A DNA stretch of 64,000 nt from Ferruginibacter sp. (GTDB lineage: Bacteria > Bacteroidota > Bacteroidia > Chitinophagales > Chitinophagaceae): positions 1-64,000 of the forward strand of contig NZ_JAQBNR010000021.1 in assembly GCF_028288465.1 (NCBI RefSeq), written 5' to 3'. Below are positions 1-11,363 of this stretch, piece after piece (within the stretch, counting starts at the first letter, position 1; every line of letters starts with the position of its first letter). Position numbers and translations under genes: made by a program. The notes under the pieces are model-generated. The model worked only from the letters and a program-made list of their open reading frames with translations. It had not been told where the DNA came from and ran no database searches.

Positions 1-1
1 C

Positions 2-241
2 CCCCGGGTAGGTAAGGGAAAGCCGGGCAGTGTTTTGCGAAAAACTTTGCTTAAGCTCCTGTACCTTTTTATTGTTACGGATGCCCTCTTTCAGTTTTGC
101 GAAACCGGCATCATCATATTCAATACCCGCAACAGCAATGCTCACTTGATTTTTTGTCCCGGTTTGCGCATATACTTTAACAACAGCCGGTAAAAATATG
201 AACGCCGCTACAACCAATGTCCAGTTAAATTGCTGTTTCAT
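2..241 (-). CDS. Partial CDS (N-terminus only, runs off window start), secreted protein with signal peptide
   Basis: Minus strand from ATG at 239-241 reads MKQQFNWTLVVAAFIFLPAVVKVYAQTGTKNQVSIAVAGIEYDDAGFAKLKEGIRNNKKVQELKQSFSQNTARLSLTYPG and stays open to the window edge; absent from ORF track because truncated. Confidence 0.7.
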   Translation of the reverse strand, partial: MKQQFNWTLVVAAFIFLPAVVKVYAQTGTKNQVSIAVAGIEYDDAGFAKLKEGIRNNKKVQELKQSFSQNTARLSLTYPG

Positions 242-342
242 GATAAAGGTTTTGGTAGCATTCAATGCAGCACGGCACTATTTTAATTGGGGCAGGAAGA
301 CGATATTAAAGTTAATAAATTTTTAAAAAAAAGGGTAGCTTA

Positions 343-486
343 TTGACAACTCTCGCTCGGCAGGTAGCGCACCCTGTTACGTTTAAAAACCTGCAGCTGG
401 CTCAACAATACTGGTTGGGGGTTACTGCGGTGGGCAGCTACCAGCTGGAAGCGGTAAGCAATGCCATCAGCAGGGTTATACAATAG
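343..486 (+). pseudogene. Short C-terminal remnant resembling an fn3-like domain tail
   Basis: Open frame reads LTTLARQVAHPVTFKNLQLAQQYWLGVTAVGSYQLEAVSNAISRVIQ*; looks like the end of a larger beta-sandwich protein with no upstream body. Confidence 0.3.
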
Positions 487-820
487 TTTTTCTTCCGGCA
501 TGAAGATGGAAGGAGTCGACTGTAATGGGTGGCTCTTTTTTTATTTGTGGGATGGTTTACAAATTTGTTTGGGTTGATTAATTGTAATTTGTACGAATAA
601 CAACTATGAAAAGATAACGTTGAAGATTGCTGAAATTAATGAGATAGCTGCTATTGTCATGGTAGGGCGTAAAAAAGTTGTAGCTTTTTGCCTGGTATAT
701 GGAATATGCAAATAGAGATTTTCAGCATACCTGCAAAACATATCTGTTAATTGTTGCTATATTTAGATTGAAAATAAAATTAATCAGCATCCCCTTACCT
801 AAAACAACCTTCCCTTGATT

Positions 821-1480
821 ATGCGAAAATATTTTGTACCCACCTTTGCCGTGTTTATTACTTTTGTTTGTATGGGGATGCAATGCAATAAGTCTTATGA
901 TTTTAGTTATACTTATAATTTTGTTGAAAAAGTAAATCTCTTCCCTGCTCAAAAAACATATAAAACCGGAGATACCATTTGGATACAGTATACCAATCCG
1001 GATAAAAAGCTGTTTGATAAAAATACCGGTCAACTAATCGCTGCAGATTCAGTTGCTTTGTCTTTTAACATAGCTTACCAAACACGTTTTGTAAAAACTT
1101 ATAATCCTCCTGAGGGCTATTGTGATTTCATTTCGGCCAGTGGCATTAATGCAGATCGTACTTTATATGATAATAGCAGCAACCTTAACAGGCTTGCTTT
1201 ATGTAATGCGGATAATACCCTTAATTTTAAAGTAGCCATTGTACCAAAGCAAACCGGCATATTCAGTCTATATCTTGCGACAGCAGCTGGAGGCGTAGCT
1301 GCCTGCGCAAACCGTAGTACCATATTTCCTTTTTCATCACTTCTCTATAAATTTAATCTTACAGATTGCAACAAAGATGTCTATCTGAGCATACCCGTAA
1401 ATTCAAGAGGAGAATCACCCGCCGGAGCTACAGAAAGTTTAATAGATAGTAAACAGGTTTTTGTATTTAAGGTAGAATAG
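821..1480 (+). CDS. Hypothetical secreted/lipoprotein
   Basis: Long ORF, ATG at 821 rather than TTG 815; N-terminal signal peptide MRKYFVPTFAVFITFVCMGMQCNKS with a Cys after the hydrophobic stretch. Confidence 0.75.
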   Translation: MRKYFVPTFAVFITFVCMGMQCNKSYDFSYTYNFVEKVNLFPAQKTYKTGDTIWIQYTNPDKKLFDKNTGQLIAADSVALSFNIAYQTRFVKTYNPPEGYCDFISASGINADRTLYDNSSNLNRLALCNADNTLNFKVAIVPKQTGIFSLYLATAAGGVAACANRSTIFPFSSLLYKFNLTDCNKDVYLSIPVNSRGESPAGATESLIDSKQVFVFKVE

Positions 1481-1686
1481 GCGGCTCATCCCGCCTTGTT
1501 GCCCCTGATAAATTTATGCAGTGTTAAACTTAGCCACATTCATTTTGAACCATAAAAATTGTTGCAGGCCTGGGAGCAAAAAGATTAAGCACTTTTCTGC
1601 GTCGGGATTTTGCGGTAACATATTTTGGTTTATTGAGATTAGGCAAATGCCCCGTCATGGCAGAATGCTTCAACGTCCGGCAGCCG

Positions 1687-2319
1687 CTATTCTTTCCCTA
1701 TTTTGGGCGGAGTAAAATTAATATTCTCCATGTTTGGCGGAAAAAGAGTTTTGGTTGAGTCCCATTTTATTTCGTCAGAATGATAATCTTTTTCTTTGCT
1801 TTTTTTATATTGCAGCACAACGTTTTCTTCTTGTGTTGTTCGTCTAAAAGTCCAGCTAATGTGGTTAGCCTTATCACCAAAGACTAAAAATATTTTTGCA
1901 AGTCCGGAAGAAGCGATCGTATCGGTAACTGAAGCAACAGCAAATTGCCTGTCAGAATTATCAAGGTATTGAATATTGAATTTTATGAAGTCTTCTAAAT
2001 TTTCAGCAGGAACTTCAACAATATCCTTTGGTTGTAAATCAATAAATGAGGGCGGTGTATTCCATTCCATTCCTGTCCCACAAAGCCAGCCTGATTTAAT
2101 TCTTTGTTGATAGAAATAAATGTGTCCCCCTGGGTCAATAATAAAATTAGATGGAAAGTAATACTCTTTTACAGGTGGTGGTGGTGGCTGATTGCCTGTC
2201 ATTTTAGGAAGAAGCATTGAGTCTGCCGGAACAATAAACACATTGTCAACTTTGCTCGCCGGCTGGTGGCAACCGAAAATAAGTGTCAGGCAAATTATAG
2301 TTATTGTCTTCAATATCAT
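1687..2319 (-). CDS. Hypothetical lipoprotein
   Basis: Internal start gives MILKTITIICLTLIFGCHQPAS, a typical lipobox signal; ORF continues to 1687. Confidence 0.7.
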   Translation of the reverse strand: MILKTITIICLTLIFGCHQPASKVDNVFIVPADSMLLPKMTGNQPPPPPVKEYYFPSNFIIDPGGHIYFYQQRIKSGWLCGTGMEWNTPPSFIDLQPKDIVEVPAENLEDFIKFNIQYLDNSDRQFAVASVTDTIASSGLAKIFLVFGDKANHISWTFRRTTQEENVVLQYKKSKEKDYHSDEIKWDSTKTLFPPNMENINFTPPKIGKE

Positions 2320-3025
2320 AGCATATATAGATGCTATTGTAGCGTGTTTCCATATAATTGCAGCTTGCTGTCCCGGCGGTGTTTTCACAGCTTAAGCCAA
2401 CAATATGCATATGCTTTCAGGGAAAACCCGACGCCGGAAGCACTACTTTCTAAAAGAGGTAAGTCTCAATAGTTGAAGCGTGACTGCAAACTGTTTGCAC
2501 CTCTTTCAAGGGGCGGGGTTTCACAGTTACAGTCTTATATTTGTTATTACTTCTGTGAAAACCCCGCCAGGACTAAATCATTATCCGAAGTGAACTTAGC
2601 AAAACTAATCTTTGGTGGTCCGGCGAGAAATGCTGTACAAAATCCTAGCACCCCTGTTTGTAGAAATTTTCTACGTGGTTGTTGAATAAGATTCATAATC
2701 GAAGTTTTAAGGTAAACAAGGTAACCAAATAATGCAGCAAATGAGGGTTTAAATTTTTGTGAAGCAGCTTACAATTGTTTGTATGTTTGAAAGTAGTAGG
2801 ATCTCCAAAGCATAGCGCACAACGTCTACGACTTGCTGCTGTGCTGACATTTGAAACACGTTGCGCCAGGCAACTAAAGCCGATAAGTATTACTAAACTT
2901 GAAGATAATACAATTACCAAAAGTATTCGTGTCCCCTCTTACAAATGCTGATAGTGCCTTAATACCCATTGTTATTGCGTCGCGCCAGCATGGCAGCAAA
3001 CCGCTTGTTGGCTGTACCCTTTTAT

Positions 3026-3619
3026 TTACGTGGCGATAAAATCCAATTTGTGATTCCTAATATACTCCACTAGAATTCTTTGGAGGTCTTCATTCTTATT
3101 TAGTTCATAAAATTCGCTGTCAAATCTATTTAATGGATTGTCACTATATGATTTGCTAAATCCTTCTAGAGTGCCATTTTGATGCTCGGTAATTTTTGCA
3201 TTTTCTATCCTATAAACTTCATTAGCTTTTGTTGTCAAATCTGAAAAATTTAAGGCTCCAACAAGATTTAAAGCTAATGGCGTCAAGTCAGCAAATTGCC
3301 CACTTGGGTTGTAATAAAATTGATTATAACCGCCATTATTTATTTCTGCTTCCAAACACCAAATTATATACACTGCTTGTTGAGATTTTGTCCACCCTAA
3401 AACCGTTTCATAATGTTTAGTATGGTCAGTCGGAAATTTTTCAATTAAATTGTCAAAAACAGTTTGTAAAAGATCATCATCCGAGGTCGTGTCAATTATT
3501 TCTGTTGTCAAGACCTTATGAATCGGTCTATTCATAAAATCTTCTATAGATTTATCGATCTCTTTGTAGAGTTTATTTTTCCCACTGCGTCGAAAGAATT
3601 TAAATAACGATTCAGACAT
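3026..3619 (-). CDS. DUF4375/DMP19-like protein
   Basis: Motif SQQAVYIIWCLEAEINNGGYNQFYYNPSGQFADLTPLAL is characteristic of the DMP19/DUF4375 family. Confidence 0.8.
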   Translation of the reverse strand: MSESLFKFFRRSGKNKLYKEIDKSIEDFMNRPIHKVLTTEIIDTTSDDDLLQTVFDNLIEKFPTDHTKHYETVLGWTKSQQAVYIIWCLEAEINNGGYNQFYYNPSGQFADLTPLALNLVGALNFSDLTTKANEVYRIENAKITEHQNGTLEGFSKSYSDNPLNRFDSEFYELNKNEDLQRILVEYIRNHKLDFIAT

Positions 3620-4346
3620 TCTTATGGATATGAAAATTTAGGGAGTCGTCGTATGGTTACAGCCAACACACAAATAGATGATATAACATTTTACCAATTC
3701 AAAAAATCCGAATTATAAATCGATGGATGAATGTTATACATTTTGTATTGTTGTTTGTACAATACGTTTTTATAAATTGTCCGGTTTTGCCCATTCAGAT
3801 TTACGTGGCTGATGCACATAAAAAGAACGTGCAGGCCACAAACGAACAGTAGTATTTATTATCATGGAAAAGTTGTTTAGGGTTAAAAATTGATTGCCGG
3901 GATATAAGAAGTAAGTGGCGAACAATGTACACTAAAAATAAACACCAAAATAAAACTTTACGTAAACGTGCCTTTTATTTTGGTAAACCCACAACCGCTA
4001 AAATAAAAGCTCCTCAACGGTATTCAGTACAAGGGTGCGACGCCAATGAAGCTGCACATGGCAAAGACGTTCGGACAATATTGTATTTAAAACCTCTGGG
4101 TTCGGCAATAATGGGCGTTGTACGTCAGCAAAAGCCATTCGTACGCAGGATTCAGCCATTTGTTTGTATGCATTGGGCTGTTGTTTGTCAGCAAAAGTGA
4201 TTTTTTTGCTTTTGACCATCAATAAAAGTATCACTTTGGGGTATTGACAATGGCAGGCAGTCAGGGTAATTTCGTTAGGTCATATTTTTTGATAACCGGC
4301 CCTGGCCTGCAATTCAAAAAAATCAATTCACAAAAAAACTTTTTTT

Positions 4347-4817
4347 ATGAGCACAACAATTCCAGCCTTTCATGCTTCCGGATTTTCCAGGGCGAAAGGC
4401 AAAGGCGATGTATTTATTGACAGCCGGAAAGATGCGGCATCATCCGGCATTTTTCATATTGAGATGGATGTTCATTTTGATCCTGCCGGTGCAGATAATT
4501 ATCCCGCCGGTTCGCTGTTAATTAAAACGGACATGAGTGATGGTGCAAAGGGTGTTTTTATTGCTTCTTCAATTGAATTAATCAACTCGTACGGCAAACA
4601 TACCCCCACCATTTACCTTACCGGGCAATGTAAATCGGACGCAGCCGCCGCCGTACCCTTACGTGGTTGCAGGTATTGGGTAATGGTAGCCAATAATTCA
4701 AGAGAAAATAAAGGTACGCCTGATATAGTGGGGTTTTGTATACACGACAGGAATGGTAACCGTGTTGCTTATGGCACCGGGCCCTTAAAAGGTGACATTG
4801 TTGTTGCGCCTAATTAA
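4347..4817 (+). CDS. Hypothetical protein (156 aa)
   Basis: Clean ORF with plausible composition (GIFHIEMDVHFDPAGADNYPAGSLLIKTDMSDGAKGVFIASSIELIN). Confidence 0.65.
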   Translation: MSTTIPAFHASGFSRAKGKGDVFIDSRKDAASSGIFHIEMDVHFDPAGADNYPAGSLLIKTDMSDGAKGVFIASSIELINSYGKHTPTIYLTGQCKSDAAAAVPLRGCRYWVMVANNSRENKGTPDIVGFCIHDRNGNRVAYGTGPLKGDIVVAPN

Positions 4818-4947
4818 GACAGCTGTTTTCATTTATTTGTAAGGTAGTCCATTTTGTTACACGGATGTGCCAGTCGGACCCCGGGTGGAAGCGTTTACAC
4901 CCACCACGGAAGCAGCAATCGGATAATTCATGTACGATACCATGAGA

Positions 4948-7379
4948 TTATTGTACGACAGCAGCGTAATGTAATAGTTTTCCTTTGTCATCTATTCCTT
5001 CTATTGTTATCCTGAAATTTTTTGCGCTGGAAAAGTTGGAGAAAGAAAAATGTAAGTTGCCATTGGTATCAGTACCGATATCCGGGTTCCAGTACAACGT
5101 TCTTGCGGTGTTTTTGATATTGTTTGATGTGTTGCCGTGACCGGGTGCATAAAATTCGCGGGTGATGGAATAGCCATTATAAATAAAAGCCGTTTTTCCT
5201 TTTGTAGAGAAGCTCCTATAACGTATAGCCTTACCCTTTTTTAAATACACGGCAATTGTACCCAAACGTCCCCCGTTGTTTGGGGCCATTGCAAAAGGCG
5301 GAGGTATGTATCTAACCAGGGCAATACTTTCCAACGGAATTTTCTTAAAGCTTCGTAAGAAACAAGCACTTCATTTATATAAAAAAAGGGCCCGGCCTGC
5401 TGTTCATCCGGCGTGGCAGAAATAGCTGTTTCGGTGTTTACCGAACGGGAAAAGAACCGGGGATTTTTTTCGTTTCCACCAACACCTACTGACGGCATAT
5501 ATTTTTTTAGAAAACTATAAAACCCGGGAATGGTTGGAAAAGAATCGTTGATCATATCAACAGTATAGGTATTTGTTGTTTTAAAATATCCGCTGGTATA
5601 CTTTTTTATAAGATCGCTTGTTGAGGTCGTATCAACCGGGTTATGGTTGCGTGCTGTTTGTTTTACAGGTTGCCTGTGCTCATTTTGTTCTTTTTTGAAC
5701 CGGCTCTTCCATTCGTTTGAAGTAAGCAATTCCTGGTTGTGCAGTGGCAAATTTAAAGTTGCAACCTGTATTATACTGTCAATTGAAGACGTTGTAAAAT
5801 TTCACCCTGATTCCTGAAGTGTCAATACTTTTATCTGCCAATGCCCAATTAAAATATACAGAAGACTTTCCGGAAAAATTGTAATTCTCTAATACAAATT
5901 TTCCGGTACTGTCTGGCCTTACATAGCCTGCATAACTTGATGAATCTGGTGTTTCAACAAGTATGTTTAAAGCAAAAAGGTTCTTATCTTTTATTTTTGA
6001 ATAGTTTGTTATTTCTCCTGCTGCATACAAATCCTGCTCTGCTTTATAACGCAATGCAACAGGCTCATGATTCAGTACCTGTTGCCATTTAAAACGCCTC
6101 CATCCATTTGTTTGCATAATAAGATCAAGTGCTTTTAACGTGCTGTCACTGGTATTATTAAAATAGTAACCGGGATTGTGTATATACCCCTTGAGTTCTG
6201 AACTAAGAAAAAAGTTGGAGTAAATATTTCCCTGCAAATCATCCTGCGCATCTTTGTCTGCATCGGTAACGGCGACAGCATAGCTGCCTTTTTTTACCTG
6301 CCCTCCATCTGCGGCTAAAAGTTTTACAGTATAGCATAATTTGTTTTTTGCATTTACAGCAACGCTATCCTTTTGTACATTGCACTTAGCACATCTTTAT
6401 TATTGTTGAAAAAAAGCCGTTCCACCAACGGCTTTTTTTCGCTGCTGTCAAAAATTGTTAGGCGAAGAATACCGGTACCAAAACCTGTCTTAGGGATGGT
6501 GAACACATTCTTTCTGCGATGGATCTCTAACGGAAAAGTTGCCACCCTGCCATTATTCTGGCAGACAGCAAGCATAAGTTTTTTATAATTGGCAAACTCA
6601 CTTCCTTTATAGTTTACGGACAAATCAAAAGAATCTGCCTGGTTACTTACATGTATTGAAATGCCTTCTTTGCCGGATGCGGGCAATTCCAAACGCTTCA
6701 TGCTGCTGTCAGGGAAATGTACATAGGCGCTGTAATGCAAACCAGGGAATGCTGTTATATCAAACTCTCCCATTCCATCATGAAATGTTTTAAGCAACGC
6801 AACTACTTTTTGATTATCATCTTTTATTTCTCCGTAAACTGCAGCAGGCATACCAAACTGGTCTGTTGTTTTAAAAGCGATATGGCATACATTACTGTCA
6901 ACAATAGTACCTCCTTCCGGAAAAAATTGGATGTTATATTCCGGCGATTGCTTCTTGTATTTTACTTGTTCCTCCGCATCATTCATATTTTTTATGAAGA
7001 TGGTTTTTTCAAAAAGGGGCGCTTCAAAGTTCAGCATCCATGCAGTAAATGCCCGTAAGGTATAATTGGCGGTTTCAAGAGAATCCGGCAATTGGATATC
7101 CCCTTTACCATTGCTAAACAGCAGTGGCAATTTATTCAGCAACACAATATGGCCTTTGTCATTTACAAGTTGTACATAGGCAATCTTGCTAATGCCGGAA
7201 GGCATATCATATGCCGTACAAAACACTTTATACCAAATGGTTTCGCCTGTTGCATAAACAGCGCCATCTGTTTGCAGGTAAATTTTTTCGCCGGGATATT
7301 TATTGTAATAATCAAGTACTGCAGATTGAAGATCACCAGGATAATGGTCGCTTATAAATGAGCAAAAAACCAGGGACAT
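4948..7379 (-). pseudogene. Secreted MG2/carboxypeptidase-regulatory-like protein with TonB-plug-like C-terminus, broken by three frameshifts
   Basis: ORFs 6354-7379, 5779-6237, 5241-5750 and 4948-5334 join into one continuous protein if single-base indels in homopolymers at 6371-6374, 5796-5799 and 5340-5343 are corrected. Confidence 0.8.
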
Positions 7380-7569
7380 AACAATGATGTAGCGGTTATA
7401 ACAGATTATATGAATACTGAAAATAAAGGGAATTTATATATTTACATCATCTGATTTGATTGACCCAATACATATTCTTTAATAAGCTTCCATCAATCAG
7501 CATACCCCGGATATGTCCTCCTTAAGGCAGGAATGTTAGTAACCCGTAACCTCACCGGCTAATAAAAAC

Positions 7570-7962
7570 TCAGGGAGTTGGAATGTTTTCTTTCAGCATT
7601 GTACTGTTTAATTTATCGTAGTAGGTACAAGTCATCAGGCTCATATCAACCGTCCATTTTTCCACGCCGGTTGCTGCTGCGTTATTGCAGAAGGTTGGGT
7701 AATCGGTTTGTCCTCTCTGGTGGCTTTTTAAAAAATGTTTGAACCTTTCTTTATCGCTGATATTTGCGATGGTTAGTGTAGCATATTTGCGTTCAGATTT
7801 GATTTCGTACTTGTCATTTCCGAAATATACAGTACGACCATTGCTGACGTAGGTGTTATATTTTTTAACACCGAGCTTAATCAGCTCCTGTATATACTTT
7901 GGAAAATCTGCACCGGTTTTAACTTTCGCATGCGCCTCTTTAATTTCTTTCAAATCAAACAT
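7570..7962 (-). CDS. DUF1398 family protein (YbcV-like)
   Basis: MFDLKEIKEAHAKVKTGADFPKYIQELIKLGVKKYNTYVSNGRTVYFG is typical of DUF1398. Confidence 0.75.
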   Translation of the reverse strand: MFDLKEIKEAHAKVKTGADFPKYIQELIKLGVKKYNTYVSNGRTVYFGNDKYEIKSERKYATLTIANISDKERFKHFLKSHQRGQTDYPTFCNNAAATGVEKWTVDMSLMTCTYYDKLNSTMLKENIPTP

Positions 7963-8076
7963 TCTTTATTCTTTTTGTTTGGACAAATTTAAGCAAGTAT
8001 TGCAGAGCAGATAAGAACAGCCCTTCAAAAGCTTTGCATCAGGAAAGCTCCAAAAGCACAGGCCCAACGCAAAACT

Positions 8077-8105
8077 ATTGTGGCCGGCGCAGGGCCGGCC
8101 ACAAT
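8077..8105 (-). terminator. Strong hairpin downstream of alcohol dehydrogenase
   Basis: Perfect 12-bp inverted repeat ATTGTGGCCGGC-GCAGG-GCCGGCCACAAT; no strong poly-U tract. Confidence 0.55.
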
Positions 8106-8126
8106 AAGTAACAGCTTTTTTGAATG

Positions 8127-9170
8127 TTATAAGGTTGCCATGTCAATTACGAAGCGATATTTCACATCTCCTTTTAGCATACGTTCATAGGCTCCAGTGA
8201 TGTCTTTTATATCAATCATTTCTATGTCGGAAACGATGTTGTGTTCAGCGCAATAATCAAGCATCTCCTGAGTTTCGGGCAAACCACCAATACCCGACCC
8301 TGCCAGGCTTTTTCTGCCGCCAATAATAGCGAAAGCCGAAATGGGGGAAGGCTCGGAAGGTGCACCCACGCAGATCATCACGCCGTTGGTCCTTAACAAT
8401 CCGAGATAATCATTGATATTGTGTTTGGCAGAAGCGGTATCCAGGATAAAATCAAAACTACCCATTGCAGCCTTAAATTGTTGCTCATCTTTTGTTACCA
8501 CAAACTTATGCGCCCCCAATTTTTTTGCATCCTGTTCTTTTTCTGGTGAAGTACTCAACACCGTTACTTCAGCACCAAAAGCTACCCCAAATTTTACGGC
8601 CATGTGTCCCAGTCCGCCGAGACCTACTACAGCCAGCTTATGCCCCTTGCCTACCTTCCAGTATTTCAAGGGAGAGTACGTGGTAATGCCTGCACATAAT
8701 AAAGGAGCTACGGCGGCAAGGTGTAATTTATCGCTGATGCTTAGTACAAAATCTTCGTGCACCACGATAGTATTGGAATAGCCGCCATAAGTAGGTGTTT
8801 TCTTATCCTGCTCAAGGCCATTGTAGGTTTGGGAGTTGCCATTTAAGCAGTATTGTTCAAGACCTTCCTGGCAATTTTCGCAGGTACGGCAGCTGTCAAC
8901 AAGACAACCTACGCCTACCAGGTCGCCCACTTTGTATTTTTTTACATGGGCTCCCACTGCTGCCACCTTACCCACTATTTCATGCCCCGGAACCATCGGA
9001 AAAATACCGGGAAACCAGTCATTCTTAATTTGATGCAGATCGCTGTGGCAAACTCCGCAGTACATAATATCAAACTGAACATCATGTTCACCTACATCAC
9101 GACGCTCAAAACTCCATGGCGCCAGGTCTGTTTCCGGTGATTGTGCTGCATATCCTTTTGTTGTAATCAT
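8127..9170 (-). CDS. NAD(P)-dependent zinc alcohol dehydrogenase (YahK/cinnamyl-ADH type)
   Basis: CGVCHSDLHQIKNDWFPGIFPMVPGHEIVG, structural Zn Cys cluster CRTCENCQEGLEQYC, VVGLGGLGHMAVKF. Confidence 0.93.
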   Translation of the reverse strand: MITTKGYAAQSPETDLAPWSFERRDVGEHDVQFDIMYCGVCHSDLHQIKNDWFPGIFPMVPGHEIVGKVAAVGAHVKKYKVGDLVGVGCLVDSCRTCENCQEGLEQYCLNGNSQTYNGLEQDKKTPTYGGYSNTIVVHEDFVLSISDKLHLAAVAPLLCAGITTYSPLKYWKVGKGHKLAVVGLGGLGHMAVKFGVAFGAEVTVLSTSPEKEQDAKKLGAHKFVVTKDEQQFKAAMGSFDFILDTASAKHNINDYLGLLRTNGVMICVGAPSEPSPISAFAIIGGRKSLAGSGIGGLPETQEMLDYCAEHNIVSDIEMIDIKDITGAYERMLKGDVKYRFVIDMATL

Positions 9171-9851
9171 AAATAAAAAGTTTGTTTCGTTTTAAGTGAA
9201 CGCATATTACAACAGTAAAGTGAAATAGTTGCGTTTTTTATTGGATTCTGCAGGCGTGGAGCCAGGAGTATTATTTATTGAAAACAATTAAAAATGTCAC
9301 AACAATGCTATTTTAAAACTATATCTATACATAGTGGCTAAGGGGTTATGATAGCTGTTTTCCTGGCATTCTTAAATCAGCAGTTTTTGTACGAAGTACG
9401 AACCCGCAGGTCCAAAAAAGACTTTAATTTTCCAGTCCTGTCACGGTAATCCTGAAACTTACAAACAAACAAATTTATATATCATTTCCGGTTTCCGGCG
9501 CTTATTGAGAGAAATTGATTGTTTTACAATGAATTACAAAGAATAGAGCCAAATTTTACATCATTTGTCCATTTTACTGACAATTTTTCGGTGTGGAAAA
9601 GTTAATAAGCTGAAAGCAATGTATTTATATATTAATTAAATCCTTACCAGCCCATTTATGCCTGTTTTCGCACAAACTAGCCCTATTTTTGCCTTGCATC
9701 AGCCGTACAAAAATGCTTACAAAACTGCCATATTCATAATGGCACTGATTAACCCGAACACCAATATTTAATATCCTCCAACACTTTACCGAAAAACTGT
9801 TTAAAGAGAAACCCGGTTTCCTATGAGTATTTCTTTACTAAAAACAGTACA

Positions 9852-10697
9852 ATGAAGACAACGACAATACGCAGAGAAATTGGTCTGCTGAGTATGCTGG
9901 TGCTTTTGTTATTCCAGGCTCATACTCAACCGCAAACTGAATTGCTGTTAGCTTATTTGCCGCACGATTCTGTAACAATTAAAACGACCGTAAACAATCA
10001 GCTTGCAGCTATTCCTTTGCAACCTGCGGTACGAAAATCTGTTGATCAGTATCTTGATGAAAATGCGGAGATGCTCGACATCGTTAAGAAGCAGAACACT
10101 GCCAATTTTAAAACCATTCGCAAGGTCTTGCTTAAAAGCGGCCTGCCTGCTGGTTTATTATACCTTGCAATCGTAGAATCTGAATTAAAAAACAGTGCTA
10201 CTTCCAACGCCGGTGCTGCGGGCATCTGGCAATTGATGCCTGAAACTGCCCGGACATTTGGTTTAAAAGTGAATGGCAAAACAGACCAGCGCAGGGACGT
10301 ATATAAAAGTTCTGTAGCGGTAACTGGCTACTTTAATGAGTTATACAAACAATTTGATGACTGGTTATTGGTAGTGGCGGCATACAACTGCGGTGCAGGA
10401 AAGGTATACAAGGCAATCAAACAATCGGGCAGCCGTGAGTTTTGGAAAATGCAACGTTTTTTGCCAGCTGAAACAAGCGCCCATGTAAAACATTTTATAG
10501 CTACGCATTTTTATTACGAACAAAATGGAAGTGAGGTGACGTTAACAAAAAAAGAACGAAATAAGTACCTGGCTTCGTTGAATGATGTAGCGGTTAAAAC
10601 GACTGCAGCTCCATCTCCCGCAACAGTTGACCAACCTGCGGATCGTATTACAACTGACAAACCAGCAGTTGAATTGATAGCAGAGTTGAAAAAATAA
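9852..10697 (+). CDS. Lytic transglycosylase (SLT domain, MltD-like)
   Basis: Catalytic ESELKNSATSNAGAAGIWQLMPETARTFGLKVNGKTDQRRDVYKSS...AAYNCGAGKV. Confidence 0.92.
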   Translation: MKTTTIRREIGLLSMLVLLLFQAHTQPQTELLLAYLPHDSVTIKTTVNNQLAAIPLQPAVRKSVDQYLDENAEMLDIVKKQNTANFKTIRKVLLKSGLPAGLLYLAIVESELKNSATSNAGAAGIWQLMPETARTFGLKVNGKTDQRRDVYKSSVAVTGYFNELYKQFDDWLLVVAAYNCGAGKVYKAIKQSGSREFWKMQRFLPAETSAHVKHFIATHFYYEQNGSEVTLTKKERNKYLASLNDVAVKTTAAPSPATVDQPADRITTDKPAVELIAELKK

Positions 10698-10721
10698 AAT
10701 TAGCTCCGATATAATAATTTG

Positions 10722-10753
10722 AAAGAGCAATTGCGTTGATGCAGTTGCTCTTT
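10722..10753 (+). terminator. Rho-independent terminator after transglycosylase gene
   Basis: AAAGAGCAA ... TTGCTCTTT followed by TTTT. Confidence 0.75.
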
Positions 10754-10848
10754 TTTTATTTTGTTCAATTCATTAACTGCTGAATGCAAAATGTACATGG
10801 ATATGTGTTGAAATAAGTCTTTAGTAAAACTGATGATTCAACCCAATT

Positions 10849-11088
10849 CTATTGCCGCGGGATCAATCCCAGTTGTTGCATAAATGCTAAGTTATCAAGA
10901 AAGTCTCTTTCTTCTGCAATCTTTCCACCAGCCATGCGAACAAGGGTTACCCCATCTATATCAACTTTTTTAAGTGTTGCCGGAATGCCGAAGAACAGGC
11001 CGGTACGTGTTCCCTGGAAGTTCCAGTGCTTTACCAGTTTGTTGCCCATTCCAAATACATCTTTAAGGATGATTGTTAGTAAGAACAA
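10849..11088 (-). pseudogene. C-terminal fragment of a SnoaL-like/ester cyclase protein
   Basis: NKLVKHWNFQGTRTGLFFGIPATLKKVDIDGVTLVRMAGGKIAEERDFLDNLAFMQQLGLIP matches the second half of the SnoaL-like fold; no N-terminal half found in frame. Confidence 0.55.
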
Positions 11089-11363
11089 TTGCGATGGGTG
11101 AAATGGTTGTCTAATCGAATGTTGGTTTGAGTAATAAAATAATTTGCAGGAATCGGTTGAACACCGTGCGGAAGATAATTAGAAAATTGCGAATAAATGT
11201 GTAAGCTGTTGCGTTAGCTGCACCGGGTGTTGAGGGCAGAAACTATTGCAAAACGGTTTGCCTAAAGACCATATCCCTGCTTCTGGTGCTATAAAAGAAA
11301 TGAGGTTATTGTAAAAAAATCACGTGCAATATTATTATCTTCCGTTAACTAAAATCATACTGC

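Noticed and set aside
2513-2568. Imperfect inverted repeat GGCGGGGTTTCACAG ... CTGTGAAAACCCCGCC
   Set aside because: Could be a MITE scrap or terminator, but there is no linked gene or second complete copy, so no function can be supported.
3925-4234. Overlapping ORFs on both strands (91 and 78 aa)
   Set aside because: No recognisable domain, mutually antisense, in a gene-poor region; not supported as coding.
5241-6374. Programmed ribosomal frameshifting in the broken MG2-like gene
   Set aside because: Three separate shifts of mixed direction at short homopolymers, with no heptameric slippery site; mutation or sequencing error is simpler.
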